64,000 nt of DNA from [Actinomadura] parvosata subsp. kistnae (GCF_900323885.1 NZ_OOHJ01000030.1:186001-250000); one strand, 5' to 3'. Positions 16,849 to 25,209 are shown, numbered from the stretch's first letter. Numbers and translations are program-made. Notes: a model not told the origin generated them from the sequence alone.

Positions 16849-17670
16849 TCAGTTGTGCGCGGATGACGCGGCGGGGGCGAGCTCCGCCTGCGCGGGCTCC
16901 GCCGGTTGCCGCCCGGCTTCGGCGTGCTGCTGCTCGGCGAAGCGGGCCAGCGCCTCCACGCTGGTGAGGAACTGTGCGGGGAACACGATCGTGGAGTTGC
17001 GCTCCACCGCGATCTCACCCAGCACCTGGAGGTTGCGCAGTTGCAGGGCGATCGGGTGGGCGGCGATCACGTCGGCCGCCTCGGCCAGCCGTCCCGCCGA
17101 CAACGCTTCGCCTTCGGCTGCGATGATCTTCGCGCGCTTCTCCCGCTCGGCCTCGGCCTGCCGGGCCATCGCGCGCTGCATGGTCTGGGGCAGCTCGATG
17201 TCCTTGAGCTCCACCAGGTGCACGTAAACGCCCCACTGCTGGGTGATCTTGTCGAGGATGTCCTTGATGGACTCGTTGAGCGTTTCGGTGTCGGTGAGCA
17301 CGGTGTCCAGCAGGGAGCGGCCGACGACGTTCCTGACCGTCGTCTGGGCGATCTGGCTGACCGCGGCGACCACGTTCTCGATCTCCACGATCGACTTCAC
17401 CGGGTCCACCCGCCGGAAGTAGGCCACCGCCGCCACCCCGATGGACACGTTGTCGCGGGTGATGACCTGCTGGGACGGCACCGGCAGGGTGACCGTGCGC
17501 ATGCTGACCTTCCGCATCCGGTCCACCAGCGGGATCATGAAACGCAGTCCTGGCTCACGCGTGTCGCGTACCTGGCCGAGCCGGAACACCACGCCGCGCT
17601 CGTACTGCCGCACGATGGCGATACCGAGATTGGGCACGACCATCGCCTCCTTCGTTCGACTCCCTTTCAC
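16849..17670 (-). CDS. SPFH/stomatin-like protein (slipin)
   Basis: 273 residues from a GTG at 17670 (AGGGGG site 6 nt upstream); a second GTG ten codons later follows GGAGGCGATGGTC and is an alternative start ([11 protein letters not shown]...). The SPFH core is [71 protein letters not shown] and [52 protein letters not shown], followed by the Ala/Glu-rich helix [33 protein letters not shown]. Slipins scaffold membrane microdomains. The usual N-terminal hydrophobic hairpin is absent, so membrane contact would need another route. A DevR-like box lies 29-42 bp upstream. Confidence 0.88.
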   Translation of the reverse strand: MKGSRTKEAMVVPNLGIAIVRQYERGVVFRLGQVRDTREPGLRFMIPLVDRMRKVSMRTVTLPVPSQQVITRDNVSIGVAAVAYFRRVDPVKSIVEIENVVAAVSQIAQTTVRNVVGRSLLDTVLTDTETLNESIKDILDKITQQWGVYVHLVELKDIELPQTMQRAMARQAEAEREKRAKIIAAEGEALSAGRLAEAADVIAAHPIALQLRNLQVLGEIAVERNSTIVFPAQFLTSVEALARFAEQQHAEAGRQPAEPAQAELAPAASSAHN

Positions 17671-17698
17671 CGTCGCCCCCTTTGCCGGTCACGGACCA

Positions 17699-17712
17699 GA
17701 GGCGAACGTCCC
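17699..17712 (-). promoter_or_regulatory. DevR-like box
   Basis: GAGGCGAACGTCCC, identical to the site at 40818-40831; 29 bp upstream of the SPFH start. Confidence 0.55.
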
Positions 17713-17749
17713 ACCTCAGGCCGAGACCGGGCCGATCGGCGGGCGAGCC

Positions 17750-17763
17750 GCGACCTTCGCCCC
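17750..17763 (+). promoter_or_regulatory. Candidate DevR-like box
   Basis: GCGACCTTCGCCCC, one mismatch from GGGACCTTCGCCCC; 83 bp before the secreted-protein gene at 17846. Confidence 0.35.
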
Positions 17764-17845
17764 TGACCCCGGATCCCACCCGGCGGTTGAGTGAGAAGGA
17801 AGGACATGTTCACCGGCACCCTTGACGGTGCCCTCGGAGGCAATC

Positions 17846-18421
17846 ATGTACCGGACCGTCACGGCGTTGATGTCCGGTGCCGCGGCCTGCCTACTGGCCA
17901 CGAGCACGGCCCTCGCCGCAACCCCGACGCCGAGCCCGACGTCACCCGACACTCCCACGCCCACCACCAGCCAGCCCATCACCGAGCCACCGACAGACGA
18001 ACCGACCGACGAGCCGACGACGCCAGCGCCCGCGGCGGCGATCACGGTGTCGCCGAAGGTGGTCTCCGCCCGGGGTGACTGGGTCAAGATCAGCGTCACC
18101 CTGCCAGGCGGCACCGACGCGGCCGCCGTCCACTCGCGTGCCTTCGGCCGTCACCCGCTGGAGGGCAAGACCGCGTTGACCGTGCGCACCCACACCGGCC
18201 TTCCCGCGGGCCTCTACCAGGTGTCGCTGTTCGGCAACGGCACCGATCTGGACGCCCAGACCTGGCTGCGGGTCGGCTATCCCAAGCCGATCGGCCCGGC
18301 CAGGACCGGCGACGGCGCCACCCAGCCCGACCCCGCACCCTACGCCCTCGGCCTCGGCCTGATCGCGGCGGGCGGCCTGGCCGCCACCGCCTCGGTGCTG
18401 CGCCGCCGGAACGATGCCTGA
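17846..18421 (+). CDS. Secreted Pro/Thr-rich protein with C-terminal membrane anchor
   Basis: 191 residues, ATG at 17846 with GGAGG 5 nt upstream. A signal peptide (residues 1-25, MYRTVTALMSGAAACLLATSTALAA) is followed by a Pro/Thr/Asp/Glu-rich linker (PTPSPTSPDTPTPTTSQP...), a beta-rich domain of about 90 residues (ITVSPKVVSARGDWVKISVTLPGG ... AGLYQVSLFGN) and a C-terminal hydrophobic helix ending RRRNDA. There is no LPXTG motif, so it is not an obvious sortase substrate, although the next gene is a sortase overlapping by 8 bp. Function unknown. Confidence 0.75.
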   Translation: MYRTVTALMSGAAACLLATSTALAATPTPSPTSPDTPTPTTSQPITEPPTDEPTDEPTTPAPAAAITVSPKVVSARGDWVKISVTLPGGTDAAAVHSRAFGRHPLEGKTALTVRTHTGLPAGLYQVSLFGNGTDLDAQTWLRVGYPKPIGPARTGDGATQPDPAPYALGLGLIAAGGLAATASVLRRRNDA

Positions 18422-19067
18422 GCGCCGGCCGGGCCGCCGCCGCTGGGTGGCGGCGGCCTGGGCCGCCATGGCCGTCGTGCTCGTCGCCGCAGGGACGTTC
18501 CTGCTCCTGTCGACCCGGCACAGCCCCGGACCGCCGCCCACCGTGCAGCCTCCGCCGGCCGCCACGAGCACACCCGCCGACGCCGGCGCGGCACAGGCGC
18601 TGCCCCGCTCGGCGCCCACCCGGCTGCTCGTCCCGTCCATTGAGGTGGACGCGCCGGTCGTGGGGATGGGCCGCAACGCCGACGGCACCGCCGGAGAGCC
18701 GCCGCTCAGCAAGCCGTACCTGGTGAGCTGGTACGCCAACGGCGCGGCCCCGGGCGAGATCGGTGTCGCCGCCTTCTACGGGCACGTCGACTCGCGGGCC
18801 AGCGGTCCCGCCGTCTTCTACCGGGTCACCCAGCTCCGGCCCGGCTCGCTGGTCCAGGTGGAGCGGGAGGACGGCCGCACGGCCACCTTCCGCGTCTACA
18901 GCCTCGAACGTTTCCCCAAGAGCGACTTTCCCACCGATCAGGTCTACGGCGACACCGACCGGCCGGAGATCAGGCTGATCACCTGTGGCGGCTCGTTCGA
19001 CCGCACCACAGGCTCCTACCGAGACAACATCGTCGCCTTCGGCACCCTCGTGCAGAACCCGGCCTGA
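18414..19067 (+). CDS. Class F sortase
   Basis: 217 residues. ATG at 18414 overlaps the previous stop, so translation is probably coupled. One N-terminal membrane helix (about 11-33), a Pro-rich spacer, then the sortase fold from PTRLLVPSIEVDAPVVGMG. The catalytic triad is visible: His in AFYGHVDS, Cys in LITCGGSFD and Arg in SYRDNIVAFG. Class F sortases are typical of Actinobacteria; target signals are mostly undefined. The preceding secreted protein is the likely partner by position only. Confidence 0.92.
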   Translation: MPERRPGRRRWVAAAWAAMAVVLVAAGTFLLLSTRHSPGPPPTVQPPPAATSTPADAGAAQALPRSAPTRLLVPSIEVDAPVVGMGRNADGTAGEPPLSKPYLVSWYANGAAPGEIGVAAFYGHVDSRASGPAVFYRVTQLRPGSLVQVEREDGRTATFRVYSLERFPKSDFPTDQVYGDTDRPEIRLITCGGSFDRTTGSYRDNIVAFGTLVQNPA

Positions 19068-19139
19068 CCATGCCCTGCCCGGACGTGCCTGTCCGCCCGG
19101 GCAGAGCCCACGAGGTACCGCACGTGAGAGGAGTGCCCG

Positions 19140-19930
19140 ATGACCGGGTCACGCGACGAAGCGCTCGCTCAGCTCGTCCACCAAGGGGTGATCTTCGCCG
19201 ATCAGGCGATAGCCGTGCGCGTGGTGCTCCACCACAGCCCGCCACCCGCCCGGGCGCGGTGGGCGGAAGTGGCCGGATACGTCGGCGGCGGCCTGCTGCT
19301 GGCCGGCGCCCTCCCCCTGGCGGCCATGTCATGGCGGGGCTGCCGGGAAGGCGCACAAGGTGATCGTGCTGACGGCCACGGCCCCGCCGGCCACCGCGGA
19401 GATCACGCCGGCCACACCCGGCGTCGCGGGCGCCGCAGACCTGCTGGTAGCCGCTCTCGGCTACGCCCTGACCCGCGCCGCGCCCCCTCCTACCGGCGTG
19501 CGCGTTCTTCGCCGCGTTGACCGCCGGTTCGCTCGCTGACGAACGGACCGACGGATCCGTCCTGTCCGCAGGGTTGTCGCTCGTCGGGCTGGGGGTGGTG
19601 TGGACGACGCTGGTGTTGGCCGGCGTGATCGAACAACGGGCGCTCGGCCTGGGGCACGGCGCGGCCATCTCCCTGTCCGACCGCAGGCAGGACGTCGGCT
19701 ACGATCCCACGATGTTTGGGCATACGTGATGGCGGTGGCCGTGACCTGCCTGCTGCTGTACCGGCGGGAACGGGTCTGGGTGCCGCTGGCGGCCAGCGTC
19801 GGCGGGGTCACGCGGCCATGTCCGAGGCGGTCTGGCACTGGACCGGCGGCGCGGTCGGCGGCTCGGCCACTGTGATGATCGCCAGTGGCGTCCTCGTGGC
19901 CGCCTCCGTGCTCGGCATCCGATGGCACCC
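19140..19930 (+). pseudogene. Decayed polytopic membrane protein (DUF2157-like)
   Basis: MTGSRDEALAQLVHQGVIFADQAIAVRVVLHHSP resembles the cytosolic start of DUF2157 proteins, followed by a first hydrophobic segment (VGGGLLLAGALPLAA). After a frameshift near 19340 further hydrophobic helices appear in different frames (AGLSLVGLGVVWTTLVLAGVIEQRALGLGHGAAISLSD; VMAVAVTCLLLYRRERVWVPLAASVGGV; GGSATVMIASGVLVAASVLGIRW). At least three shifts prevent a full-length product. The family assignment is tentative. Confidence 0.55.
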
Positions 19931-20314
19931 CGTCACACCCCGCACACGCGAAAGGTCGCGAGGACCCTGCGCTGCGACCATGAGCAGGGCGGTTTCGGTG
20001 AGTTCCTGAGGGTGGCGGCGGTGCAGCGCCGTGGACCACGGTCATCCTGGCGTGGGCGTCCCCACGACAAGCTTCGCCACCGAGGTGCAAGCGCACGACA
20101 CCGCGGCGATGCGCAGTGCGGATCCTGGGCGGCACGACGATCGAGCGTTTCTGGCTGGAGCTCGTGGCGTTGGTGCTGCCAGTCCGGCGGGAGCCGTGTG
20201 TACCCGTCGGTCAGCATCTGGCCCTCTCGCCGTCGCGTAGCACCAGCCCACCACGCAGGCCGCTCTTCCCTATTACCAAGCCTGCCAGCCGCCGCACGAG
20301 CCCGCTCGTGACCG
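19931..20314. other. Intergenic, no gene recognised
   Basis: Open frames exist on both strands but none shows a ribosome site together with a recognisable domain. Given the relics on both sides this is probably decayed sequence. Confidence 0.4.
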
Positions 20315-20350
20315 GGGACCATCGGCCCTCACCGACGGGACTTTGGCCTC
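20315..20350 (+). promoter_or_regulatory. Tandem DevR-like boxes
   Basis: Two boxes: GGGACCATCGGCCC at 20315-20328 and GGGACTTTGGCCTC at 20337-20350, start to start 22 bp (about two helical turns), upstream of the small membrane protein at 20430. The spacing would place two dimers on the same DNA face. Confidence 0.65.
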
Positions 20351-20429
20351 CGTTCAGTGGCGGATCGGCCACCGATGCTGGCAAGAAGGCGCACGCCCGG
20401 CACCTGGCGAAACACGACTGACGAAGGCG

Positions 20430-20669
20430 ATGAGGAACATGCGGCTCAGCTGGCAGGAACATCTCAGGCTGCTGCGGATCGAGGGACGGCTCGCCCACGA
20501 CGATCCGGCGTTCGTCGCCCGGGTCAGGACGCTCAGCACGCTCGCATCCGAACCACCCGCCACCATGGTCCTTCCGCCCATCGACCGTCTGCTGGCCTGG
20601 TTCGACCGGCATATCGTGGCCACCGCGCTGATGGCCGTGATGATCCTCCTCATCCTCCTCATCCTCTGA
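20430..20669 (+). CDS. Small DUF3040-like membrane protein
   Basis: 79 residues from the ATG at 20430 (a second ATG at 20439 is possible; the ribosome site is poor for both). The N-terminal part MRLSWQEHLRLLRIEGRLAHDDPAFVARVRTL has the EHxRLLxxIExxLxxDDPxF pattern of actinobacterial DUF3040 proteins; one hydrophobic helix closes the protein (ATALMAVMILLILLIL). Function unknown. It has the only tandem pair of DevR-like boxes on one gene with clear 22-bp phasing, so strong regulation is likely. Confidence 0.7.
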   Translation: MRNMRLSWQEHLRLLRIEGRLAHDDPAFVARVRTLSTLASEPPATMVLPPIDRLLAWFDRHIVATALMAVMILLILLIL

Positions 20670-20744
20670 AGGCCGATCGCGGATACGCAACGGTACGGAG
20701 TGACCTCCATCGCGACACCGTCGACCGCGAGTCCGGTGTCGCGA

Positions 20745-20858
20745 TCACCTTCGCATCAGCGGCCTGCCGAAGGCTAGCTGCGGCATCGGCTCCTGGACCA
20801 GGCGCAGCACCTCCGGACCGCCGTACTCCCCGGCGACGATGCGCCGGTTGACCGTCAT
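20745..20858 (-). pseudogene. N-terminal stub of a zinc-type quinone oxidoreductase (MDR)
   Basis: Starting from an ATG that overlaps the stop of the SRPBCC gene (ATGA), it reads MTVNRRIVAGEYGGPEVLRLVQEPMPQ, the typical N-terminus of medium-chain quinone oxidoreductases, then after about 10 more codons a stop. Only 37 of the usual roughly 320 residues remain. The overlap suggests it was once the second gene of an operon. Confidence 0.7.
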
Positions 20859-21460
20859 GATGCCGCGCCCTCAGCCCGAGCCCTGATCGTGAGCAACTGC
20901 TTGCGCATCATCACGAAGTCGCCCACCTCCATCAGCGCCAGGAAGGCCAGCCCGCGCAGCGTGGGCCGGGCCCGCACCCGCAGCCGGACGACCAGCCGGC
21001 TGCCGTCCCCGCTCTCGCGCAACGTGATGCAACAACTCACCGTGCCCTCATAGGCGTGGATGGACAACACCAGCGTGGACGGGGGGTCGATCCGCTCCAC
21101 GGTGAACCCCGTACCGTCCGGCGCGGTCGGCATGACGTCACCGGCCTGCAGGTGCTGCAGCTCCGGGACGATGCGGTCCGCGCTGGGCCGCCTGGCGTTG
21201 TCGATGTGGTCGTAGCTGTACCAGCCGGCCCGGGTGTAGCCGCCCATCTGTACCAGCCACGGCCAGACCTCCTTGGGCGGCGCGTCGATGGTGACGGCCC
21301 GGGTGGCCTGGAGGTGGGCGCGCGGTGCGATGTCGTCACCGGGCATCGGGGCGTGTGCCTCCATGCGGGTGGCGCCCCAGCGCTGCTGCCGGGGACGGAT
21401 GAACAGCAGGTAGGCCACCGCACCCGCGGCGAGCGCGGCCATCGTCCGTCTTGCCGTCAT
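20855..21460 (-). CDS. Membrane-anchored SRPBCC (polyketide cyclase/START-like) protein
   Basis: 201 residues from the ATG at 21460 (AAGGAGG, 6 nt spacing; an ATG at 21478 is in frame but contains the ribosome site). A hydrophobic N-terminal helix (MAALAAGAVAYLLFIRP) precedes an SRPBCC fold: ATRAVTIDAPPKEVWPWLVQMGGYTRAGWYSYDHIDNARRPSADRIVPELQHLQAGDVMP ... LVLSIHAYEGTVSCCITLRE ... GSRLVVRLRVRARP ... EVGDFVMMRKQLLTIRARAE. A longer paralogue is at 42203-42904 and shares the WPWLVQ-AGWYSYD-PSADRIxPELQHL core. It probably binds a hydrophobic ligand at the membrane; ligand unknown. Confidence 0.85.
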   Translation of the reverse strand: MTARRTMAALAAGAVAYLLFIRPRQQRWGATRMEAHAPMPGDDIAPRAHLQATRAVTIDAPPKEVWPWLVQMGGYTRAGWYSYDHIDNARRPSADRIVPELQHLQAGDVMPTAPDGTGFTVERIDPPSTLVLSIHAYEGTVSCCITLRESGDGSRLVVRLRVRARPTLRGLAFLALMEVGDFVMMRKQLLTIRARAEGAAS

Positions 21461-21514
21461 GGGCTTCCTCCTTGTCATCCGAACCCCGCTGCGTGACAGG
21501 GCAGGCGGGCGATG

Positions 21515-21610
21515 TCAGTAGGGCAGGTTCCGTCCTGCCGGCGTTCGCAGGTCGAGCGGAGAGGGCTTCTTCGCCGGCCGGGGCCGCAGGATCGCCTGGA
21601 CTCGTCGCAT
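21515..21610 (-). CDS. 31-residue microprotein, family member 2
   Basis: 31 codons from the ATG at 21610 with GAGGAG about 9-10 nt upstream; an ATG at 21619 is in frame but sits directly on the ribosome site. LRPRPA at residues 8-13, DLRTP at 20-24, Gly26, Leu29 and C-terminal Tyr31 match member 1 at 6764-6859 without a gap (16 identities in 31). A GGGCCCAACGTCCC box lies 94 bp upstream. Function unknown; basic and proline-rich, no membrane helix. Confidence 0.7.
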   Translation of the reverse strand: MRRVQAILRPRPAKKPSPLDLRTPAGRNLPY

Positions 21611-21703
21611 GACCCTCATCTCCTCACCCACATCGCGTTCGCGTGACACCAGCGTGCTTCGCGCACGGCCGTTCGGTACAGGGAGGTTGGTCCTCACCCG
21701 GCA

Positions 21704-21717
21704 GGGCCCAACGTCCC
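21704..21717 (-). promoter_or_regulatory. DevR-like box
   Basis: GGGCCCAACGTCCC (GGGACGTTGGGCCC on the minus strand), upstream of the microprotein ORF ending at 21515. Confidence 0.6.
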
Positions 21718-21820
21718 TGCCCGGCCATGATCGGGCAGGTGGAAAAGCGGAGACCGAGATCGTGGCCGGCACTACCGCCCGTCACGAAATCCCTCGTCAA
21801 GCGATGCGAGCGGCCGCGCC

Positions 21821-21864
21821 GCGATGACGGCGTGGCAGCGCCGCGATGACGGCGTGGCAGCGCC
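21821..21864. repeat. Perfect tandem duplication of a 22-bp unit
   Basis: The 22 bases at 21821-21842 are repeated exactly at 21843-21864, in non-coding DNA beside the permease relic. A recent local duplication, probably slippage. Confidence 0.9.
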
Positions 21865-21907
21865 GTGTCCGCGGGATCCGGCAGGGTGGCTGGATCCAGG
21901 CCGTCAC

Positions 21908-22054
21908 CTAGCCGACGAAGTCGCCGAAGGCGCGGCGGGCGCAGGCGTACGGGCCACCGGTCCTGGGGTAGGCGCGGCCGAGGCGGGCGAAGACCAGCGC
22001 GGTCGCCATCCAGAGGCCTAGCTTGCGGCGGCGTGGCAATGCCGTCACGGACAT
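21908..22054 (-). pseudogene. Relic of an APC-family amino-acid permease
   Basis: MSVTALPRRRKLGLWMATALV is the usual start of actinobacterial APC transporters. It jumps directly to FARLGRAYPRTGGPYACARRAFGDFVG, which normally follows about 40 residues later, and then stops. So there is an internal deletion plus loss of the following roughly 350 residues. Confidence 0.75.
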
Positions 22055-22271
22055 GGTGATCCCCTCTCGTTTCGGTCGCCACCAGCACATCAACGCCGCT
22101 GGCCGGCGCACGGAGGCGAAGGACACTGATGTCGCCGGCCTTCGTCACGAACCGACCTGGTGGCGGGCGAAGATCGGTTCCCCCCTGGAGCCGTGCGGTC
22201 CCGTCGCGCGAGACCGGACAAGGCCGCCGTCCGCGTTTCCGGCCGTTCACGGCAATGCGGCGCTCGAAGCC

Positions 22272-22285
22272 GGGACGTTCGCCCC
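22272..22285 (+). promoter_or_regulatory. DevR-like box
   Basis: GGGACGTTCGCCCC, 69 bp upstream of the secreted AMIN-like/GerMN protein start at 22354. Confidence 0.6.
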
Positions 22286-22353
22286 TACCGGCGCCTCCCG
22301 CCCCGCGAGATGCTTTGATCAAGGAGCACTCACGGGGAAGAAGATGATCCATC

Positions 22354-23223
22354 ATGCTCCCGATCCGCCCCCTCATCATCGGCGCGACCATGGCGGCGGC
22401 GGTGACCGTCCCGCTGTCCCTGCCGGTGCGGGCCGCCCAGCTCGCCCCGGTACCGACACTGACCGGCGTCCGCGTCGCGCACCACCCGGGCTTCGACCGG
22501 CTGGTGTTCGAGTTCCGCGGCCGGCTGCCGCACACCGTGCAGACCCGCTACGTCAACCGGGTCGTCGACCAGGCCACCGGACGCACGGTCGGCCTCGTGG
22601 GCGACGCGCTGCTGCGGGTCCGCTTCGAAGAGGCGAGCACGGCCACCGGCCCGGCCCGCACCACCTACCCACTGCCCGGCGTCATCCAGGTCGCCGCGGC
22701 CACCCCGTACAATTCCGAGCTCACCTACGGAGTGGGGCTGTCCAGGCAGGCCCCGTTCCGGGTCTCCAAGCTGATCCGGCCCAGCCGCGTCGTGGTGGAC
22801 ATCACCACTCCCTACCGGACCGTCCCGGTACGCGACTACTTCCTCAACACCGCCAACTACAAGGCCGGCCGGCAGCCGTACACCACGGCGGTGCAGCGGC
22901 CGGTCATCCCGCCGGCGACCGCGTACGGCGCGCTGCAGCGGCTGTTCGCCGGCCCCACGCCGGCCGAGCAGGCGCAGGGGCTGAGCTTCGTCTCCTCCAA
23001 GGCCACCGGCTTCAGCAAGCTGACCGTCAAGAGGGGCGTCGCCAGGGTCTACCTGACCGGCCGCCTGACCGGCGCGGGATCGACGTTCACGATCGCCGAC
23101 GAGATCAAGCCGACCCTCAAGCAGTTCCCGTCGATCAGGTACGTGAAGATCTACGACGCTCGCGGGCACACCCAGCAGCCCTACGGCCTGTCCGACTCCG
23201 TCCCGCGGAGCCTGGAACCGTAA
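22354..23223 (+). CDS. Secreted AMIN-like plus GerMN domain protein
   Basis: 289 residues. Signal peptide (about 1-28, PLIIGATMAAAVTVPLSLPVRAAQ). An AMIN-like beta domain follows (VRVAHHPGFDRLVFEFRGRLPHTVQTRYVNRVV ... VAAATPYNSELTYGVGLSRQAPFRVSKLIRPSRVVVDI), then a GerMN domain (TAVQRPVIPPATAYGALQRLFAGPTPAEQAQGLSFVSSKATGFSKLTVKRGVARVYLTG ... FTIADEIKPTLKQFPSIRYVKIYD). The signal peptide has no cysteine lipobox, so secretion is free or unanchored. AMIN-like and GerMN domains are associated with envelope and sporulation proteins; the exact role is unknown. The start has no strong ribosome site. Confidence 0.85.
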   Translation: MLPIRPLIIGATMAAAVTVPLSLPVRAAQLAPVPTLTGVRVAHHPGFDRLVFEFRGRLPHTVQTRYVNRVVDQATGRTVGLVGDALLRVRFEEASTATGPARTTYPLPGVIQVAAATPYNSELTYGVGLSRQAPFRVSKLIRPSRVVVDITTPYRTVPVRDYFLNTANYKAGRQPYTTAVQRPVIPPATAYGALQRLFAGPTPAEQAQGLSFVSSKATGFSKLTVKRGVARVYLTGRLTGAGSTFTIADEIKPTLKQFPSIRYVKIYDARGHTQQPYGLSDSVPRSLEP

Positions 23224-23330
23224 CCGGCGGCACCTGCCCGGGCCCGGACCGTCGCCCCGGCGGCCGGGCCAGGCAGCTCCCGGTCATGAGCCTGATCAGC
23301 TGAAGGGCAGCACCGGACGCACGATCAGCA

Positions 23331-23775
23331 TCACCACACGCCCAGGCCATCGGGGGCGGTACGGGCCAGCTCGGCGTCGATTCGCCGGTCGCTCATCCGC
23401 CTGATCGGCACGCCGTCCCGGAGCTCCTTGATGGCGAGGGCGCGGACGAGAGCCGCCATCGCGACGGCATCGTCAGCAGACAGACAGATGTCCATGATCC
23501 TCACCTCCGCCGTCGAGTAGCGCGGCGACGGGCCGGCGTGGAAGTGGACGGACCGCTCGTCCATGGCCCGGCCGCTGCTGATCATACGCTGCTGATCATG
23601 CCGCGCACCGTGGCGTCGTAGGCGGCCACACGCGAGAGGCCGCGCCGACGGCCAGCGGATCCATTCCGGGGAGCGGCTGCTGGCCCACCCGGTGTCCCGG
23701 CTGCCGGCGTGAGCCAGGAGGAGGAACTCCTCCTCCACCCCCCACCGTCAGCACCTGTGGCACAGAGCGCCAGCG
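23331..23775 (-). pseudogene. Relic of a YbdK-type carboxylate-amine ligase (GCS2 family)
   Basis: In the minus direction, LTVG and, one frame over, GVEEEFLLLAHAG match the start of glutamate-cysteine ligase 2 proteins. After a deletion of most of the enzyme comes the C-terminal part in frame: SSGRAMDERSVHFHAGPSPRYSTAEVRIMDICLSADDAVAMAALVRALAIKELRDG. About 250 residues in the middle are missing and at least two frames are used. Confidence 0.75.
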
Positions 23776-23779
23776 GAGC

Positions 23780-24790
23780 TCAGCGGGCCTTCGCGACCGA
23801 CGCGCCACTCACCGGAACGGGGAGCAGGCACACGATCGCGGCCCCGGTGAGCGCCGCCGCCGTCGCCGCCATGACCGCTCCGCCCAGCACGCCGATGGCC
23901 ACGACCAGCCAGCCGGGCTGGCCCTCCTGCCACAGCGGCGTGGTCACCAGTGCGAAGGCGCCCAGCGCGACCAGCCAGGAGCCGGCGGAGGCGACCGCCC
24001 ACCGCCACGCCTTGCGCACCTGGCCGCGCAGCAGCCGCGCTTGCAGCAGGCCCATCGACCCGAGCAGGGTCAGCCCGAGCAGGACCAGGACGGCCGGCGG
24101 CCAGCGCAGGATCCGCTCGCCCAGGACGACCGGCAACAGGCCGACGGTCCAGGCGATCACCGCTCCGGCCGCCGTCGCACGCACCCACGCTCGCGTGGGG
24201 ATCACGGGAAGGGCGGCCCTGAGCACGTACGCCTGCGCGAGGCCGAGGATCGCGCCCTCCACCGCTCCCGCCATGACGATGGCCGCGCCCTGGAGCAACG
24301 GCCCGATGCCCAGCCACGTCCACTCGGCCGCCGCCACCTGGGCCGCCACGACGGCCGGCACGGCGAACCCGGCGATCTCCCCCAGCGTGACCGCCTTCGT
24401 CCAGCGCCGCCACAGCCGCCCGCGATCCGCCGGAGGGCCGCACTGCTCGGCTACGAGGCGGATGGTCACAACCACGGCGGAACCGGCTCGGGCGACGGTG
24501 GCGTGGCCGTGCCGGTCCTGCCCCCGCAACGCGATCCGTACCGGCGCCCCCTCGTTGAGGTTGCGCCACCATCGTCGTGACGGCCTGCTGAGCACGGTGA
24601 GCGTGTCTCCGTGCTGCTCGTACTGCACGGGAAGGCGGATGGTGGCCCCGCTCCGGCGGCCGGTGAGGGTCAGCAGGGCGACGCGCTCCGACAGCAGGTC
24701 GTGCAGCGGCGTACGCAGCAGGCGGCCGGCGACCGGGTTCACCAGGAGCGTCTGGAGCCGGTCCACGACCCTCAGCATGGTCACGCGCAT
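23780..24790 (-). CDS. Deazaflavin-dependent nitroreductase-like domain fused to a polytopic membrane domain
   Basis: 336 residues. Residues about 15-130 look like the split-barrel of the DDN/F420-dependent family: LLVNPVAGRLLRTPLHDLLSERVALLTLTGRRSGATIRLPVQYEQHGDTLTVLSRPSRRWWRNLNEGAPVRIALRGQ. From about 145 on there are six to seven hydrophobic helices (IAGFAVPAVVAAQVAAAEW, GAAIVMAGAVEGAILGLAQAYVL, AWVRATAAGAVIAWTVGLLPVVLG, PAVLVLLGLTLLGSMGLL, WAVASAGSWLVALGAFALV, GWLVVAIGVLGGAVMAATAAALTGAAIVCLLPV). The fusion is unusual: DDN proteins are normally about 150 residues. It is co-directional with the 74-aa membrane gene 12 bp upstream and under the same box. Confidence 0.75.
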   Translation of the reverse strand: MRVTMLRVVDRLQTLLVNPVAGRLLRTPLHDLLSERVALLTLTGRRSGATIRLPVQYEQHGDTLTVLSRPSRRWWRNLNEGAPVRIALRGQDRHGHATVARAGSAVVVTIRLVAEQCGPPADRGRLWRRWTKAVTLGEIAGFAVPAVVAAQVAAAEWTWLGIGPLLQGAAIVMAGAVEGAILGLAQAYVLRAALPVIPTRAWVRATAAGAVIAWTVGLLPVVLGERILRWPPAVLVLLGLTLLGSMGLLQARLLRGQVRKAWRWAVASAGSWLVALGAFALVTTPLWQEGQPGWLVVAIGVLGGAVMAATAAALTGAAIVCLLPVPVSGASVAKAR

Positions 24791-24802
24791 GACGAGGCCG
24801 CC

Positions 24803-25027
24803 TCAGGTCTTCTCAGGGGAGTGTCGCCGCCGCCCCCACAGCAGGTAAGCGATCTTGCCGATCGGCTGGACGAAGATGCCCAGCCACCACAACCCTCTCC
24901 TCCCCCGCACCGTCTCCTTGGGGCAGAACGCCAGGTCGACGGCCGCCGCCGTCGTCAGCGCCATCTCGGCCGACACCAGCGCCATCAGCAGGCCCCGCTG
25001 CCGCTTGGACATCTGTTCCCATCGCAT
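24803..25027 (-). CDS. Small membrane protein with PLD-nuclease N-terminal-like domain
   Basis: 74 residues, ATG at 25027 after GGAGGGGGC. Two hydrophobic segments: GLLMALVSAEMALTTAAAVDLAF and GLWWLGIFVQPIGKIAYLLWGRRR. The second has the W/F-x-P-x-G-x-x-AYLL-GR pattern of the PLDc_N domain (PF13396), found alone in many actinobacterial proteins. First gene of a two-gene operon with the DDN-like fusion. A best-consensus DevR-like box lies 54 bp upstream. Confidence 0.75.
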   Translation of the reverse strand: MRWEQMSKRQRGLLMALVSAEMALTTAAAVDLAFCPKETVRGRRGLWWLGIFVQPIGKIAYLLWGRRRHSPEKT

Positions 25028-25080
25028 ACGCCCCCTCCTTCGTCAGCCCGAGTGTGGCAGCGTCGCGGTGCTCCCGGTGG

Positions 25081-25094
25081 GGCCGAAAGTCCCC
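25081..25094. promoter_or_regulatory. DevR-like box (best consensus)
   Basis: GGGCCGAAAGTCCC, 54 bp upstream of the PLDc_N-like gene (minus) and 116 bp upstream of the M50 relic (plus). Confidence 0.75.
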
Positions 25095-25209
25095 AGCTTC
25101 GAAGCGTTGGACAGGTGCTCGCGCTGTGGGACCAACGGTGCGAACCGCAGGCCGAAGACCTGCTGTCCTCGCCCTCGGCAGGGCGGAGGGTGGAGTCAGG
25201 GAGACTTCC

